From contig NZ_JACEZU010000001.1 of assembly GCF_014042355.1 (NCBI RefSeq), positions 186,001-250,000 on the forward strand: a stretch of DNA of 64,000 nucleotides. The letters are read 5' to 3'. The notes under the pieces were generated by a model. It was given only the letters and a program-made list of their open reading frames with translations, made no database searches and had not been told where the DNA came from. Made by a program: the position numbers and the translations under genes. The DNA is from Rugamonas apoptosis. GTDB taxonomy: Bacteria; Pseudomonadota; Gammaproteobacteria; Burkholderiales; Burkholderiaceae_D. Positions 62,762-64,000 of the stretch are shown piece by piece (within the stretch, counting starts at the first letter, position 1; each line of letters begins with the position of its first letter).

Positions 62762-62804
62762 ACGGGAACGGACTCCGCTTGCGGACCGTTCCCGTTTTCT
62801 TTTC
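62762..62804 (+). terminator. Terminator after the DUF885 gene
   Basis: ACGGGAACGG (62762-62771) and CCGTTCCCGT (62786-62795), with an inner TCCGC/GCGGA pair, then TTTTCTTTT. Nearly perfect 15-bp nested stem. Confidence 0.88.
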
Positions 62805-62819
62805 CTACCGTCCCGGGTT

Positions 62820-63140
62820 TTACCAGCGCACGCGGCCAATCAGGATGTCGCGGAACATGGCCCAGTCGCCCAACAGGCTATAGAACGGATAGGTGAACGT
62901 GGCGGGCCGGTTATGTTCGAAAAAGAAATGACCGATCCATGCGAAGCCATAGCCGATCAGCGGCAAGCTCCACAGCAAGGCCAGATTGCCAGTCGCCGCG
63001 CTGATTCCCACCATTAAAATAATCAAGCTGGAACCAATAAAGTGCAGGCGCCTGCAAACTGCATTGGCGTGCTCACTTAAATAATAGGGATAAAATTCCT
63101 GGAACGTCTTATATCGCGATTGCGGCAAATCGGCCTCCAT
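62820..63140 (-). CDS. DUF962/Mpo1-like membrane protein
   Basis: 106 residues with three to four short hydrophobic helices. FEFYPYYLSEHANAVCRRLHFIGS (residues about 13-36, HAN...RRLHFIG) and WIGHFFFEHNRPATF are the family blocks, with the conserved His residues that bind Fe2+ in yeast Mpo1, a phytosphingosine alpha-dioxygenase. Whether the bacterial protein oxidises lipids is not known. Its ATG follows the stop of the upstream gene without any base between (TAAATG), so the two are translationally coupled. Confidence 0.82.
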   Translation of the reverse strand: MEADLPQSRYKTFQEFYPYYLSEHANAVCRRLHFIGSSLIILMVGISAATGNLALLWSLPLIGYGFAWIGHFFFEHNRPATFTYPFYSLLGDWAMFRDILIGRVRW

Positions 63141-63800
63141 TTACACCCCCGGTGGTTGGTTGATATTCTGAAATTGACGCCATTTCGCATCCGCCTCAAT
63201 TCCCGCATCGCCCAGTATTATCTTGTCCAGGTCGGCTTCCTCGCCCAGCACGAATAATTTCTTTTCCCGCAATACCTGGATAATAAAACCCTGCTGTTCG
63301 CGCAAGCGGCGACGGAAATCGGGAACGGAATAAAGATTGGGATTGATTTTACGGCGCAACAAACGTTCCGCCGTGGGCAACCGGGATAACAATTCACCAT
63401 AGCTGGTGTTATCACCGATCAACAGCAATTCAACCGGCGTATCCAGCGCTTCCTGCTCCTTGGCGGTGGCGCCATATACAAAGGCGACATTCAGCACACG
63501 TTGCAGCGGCACCAGCGCCGCCCGCAACACGCTAACCAGGCCAAAACTCTTTTTCACCAGGCTGCTTAATTCCTCGTAGACCGGGGACTCCTTATTCGGC
63601 CGGAAGCGGCGCACATTGCCGATGCGCTCGGAAATAATCAAACCCGCATCGTTCAAGCGCTTCAACTCGCGCTGGGCCGAGGCGCTGCCCAGCCCCGTCA
63701 GGCGCATGATCTCATTCAAGTGGAAACCGTCGTTGACACGGACAAACAGCAGCCCCAGCAGCTTTTGCTGGGCGGGCGTGAAGAGGGCTTGAGCGATCAT
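63141..63800 (-). CDS. HTH protein with a nucleotidyltransferase-like domain
   Basis: 219 residues. Amino-terminal winged helix (about 5-75, HLNEIMRLTGLGSASAQRELKRLNDAGLI) and a domain that resembles minimal nucleotidyltransferases: AFVYGATAKEQEALDTPVELLLIGD (about 107-131; FVYGATA, then DTPVELLLIGD). The family GS...D.D.. motif is degenerate (Gly-Ala in place of Gly-Ser, and Asp-x-x-Val instead of DxD), so it is likely non-catalytic or regulatory. AT content is higher than in neighbouring genes, in keeping with transfer. It leads a two-gene operon with the DUF962 gene. Confidence 0.75.
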   Translation of the reverse strand: MIAQALFTPAQQKLLGLLFVRVNDGFHLNEIMRLTGLGSASAQRELKRLNDAGLIISERIGNVRRFRPNKESPVYEELSSLVKKSFGLVSVLRAALVPLQRVLNVAFVYGATAKEQEALDTPVELLLIGDNTSYGELLSRLPTAERLLRRKINPNLYSVPDFRRRLREQQGFIIQVLREKKLFVLGEEADLDKIILGDAGIEADAKWRQFQNINQPPGV

Positions 63801-64000
63801 GCGCCAAATCTTAGCATGAATATACTAATTTCTGGCACAACAGGCGTGCATTTATTGTGCGACCGCACAGCCCAGCGAACTGGGCGGGTCGACGTGGCGG
63901 CCGCCTGCGCAACTATCCGCTTAGTTGGAAAATGATCGCTGGCGGAGCTGGGGTGCTGTTCAAAATCGGACCTCAGACTAAACCGGTCTAATCGACACGG
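63801..64000. other. Right-edge spacer
   Basis: 200 bases upstream of the HTH gene; a short frame here has no support. A gene may start beyond the edge. No structure was recognised. Confidence 0.4.

Overview
The window is a GC-rich chromosomal segment of a betaproteobacterium, most likely family Oxalobacteraceae (Janthinobacterium, Duganella or Massilia type). The evidence is the protein similarity of the ribosomal genes, a PEP-CTERM protein, a single-operon str/S10/spc cluster read on the minus strand, and the very long alanine/arginine-rich shadow frames typical of high-GC DNA. No tRNA, rRNA, CRISPR array, insertion sequence or prophage is visible.

Region 1 (1-13900, minus strand) is the translation superoperon: rpsL-rpsG-fusA-tuf-rpsJ, then rplC-rplD-rplW-rplB-rpsS-rplV-rpsC-rplP-rpmC-rpsQ, then rplN-rplX-rplE-rpsN-rpsH-rplF-rplR-rpsE-rpmD (cut by the left edge). 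It is split by hairpin terminators after rpsJ and after rpsQ, with promoter-like sequences in front of rpsL, rplC and rplN. rpsJ therefore belongs to the str transcript rather than to the S10 transcript.

Region 2 (13970-25180) is a mixed metabolic and envelope region: a sulfatase-fold phosphoethanolamine transferase, a GbsR/MarR-type regulator with its probable target operon (SDR-DoxX fusion plus DUF2269 membrane protein) and two matching 24-bp palindromes, a PEP-CTERM secreted protein, a SpeE-like protein, a TonB-dependent receptor, and a divergent MocR-type regulator / FMN-split-barrel pair.

Region 3 (25210-42022) is a chemosensory locus read on the minus strand: MCP-like protein, cheY, STAS protein, cheA, cheW, cheR, cheD, cheB, a REC-EAL response regulator, two near-twin MCPs, a second cheW and another MCP. 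No flagellar or motor gene is seen. The CheA carries, between its P2-like region and its dimerisation domain, two consecutive 24-residue motifs that fit the c-di-GMP-binding MshEN motif. Together with the REC-EAL phosphodiesterase in the same operon and a GGDEF cyclase 4 kb away, this suggests an array that reads and writes c-di-GMP. I regard this as the most interesting observation of the window. aqpZ and a further MCP sit beside it.

Region 4 (42240-64000) holds a Crp/Fnr-type regulator, panD, the GGDEF protein, an M1-type aminopeptidase, a yybP-ykoY (Mn2+) riboswitch in front of a GDT1/UPF0016 manganese exporter gene, an 8.7-kb cyclic beta-1,2-glucan synthase gene (ndvB/chvB type), a cysteine desulfurase-rhodanese fusion divergent from an Lrp/AsnC regulator, an HPP-CBS membrane protein, a DUF885 peptidase-like protein, and a small two-gene operon (HTH/nucleotidyltransferase-like protein and DUF962 protein) of visibly lower GC. 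All functional statements are from reading sequence; no database search was run.
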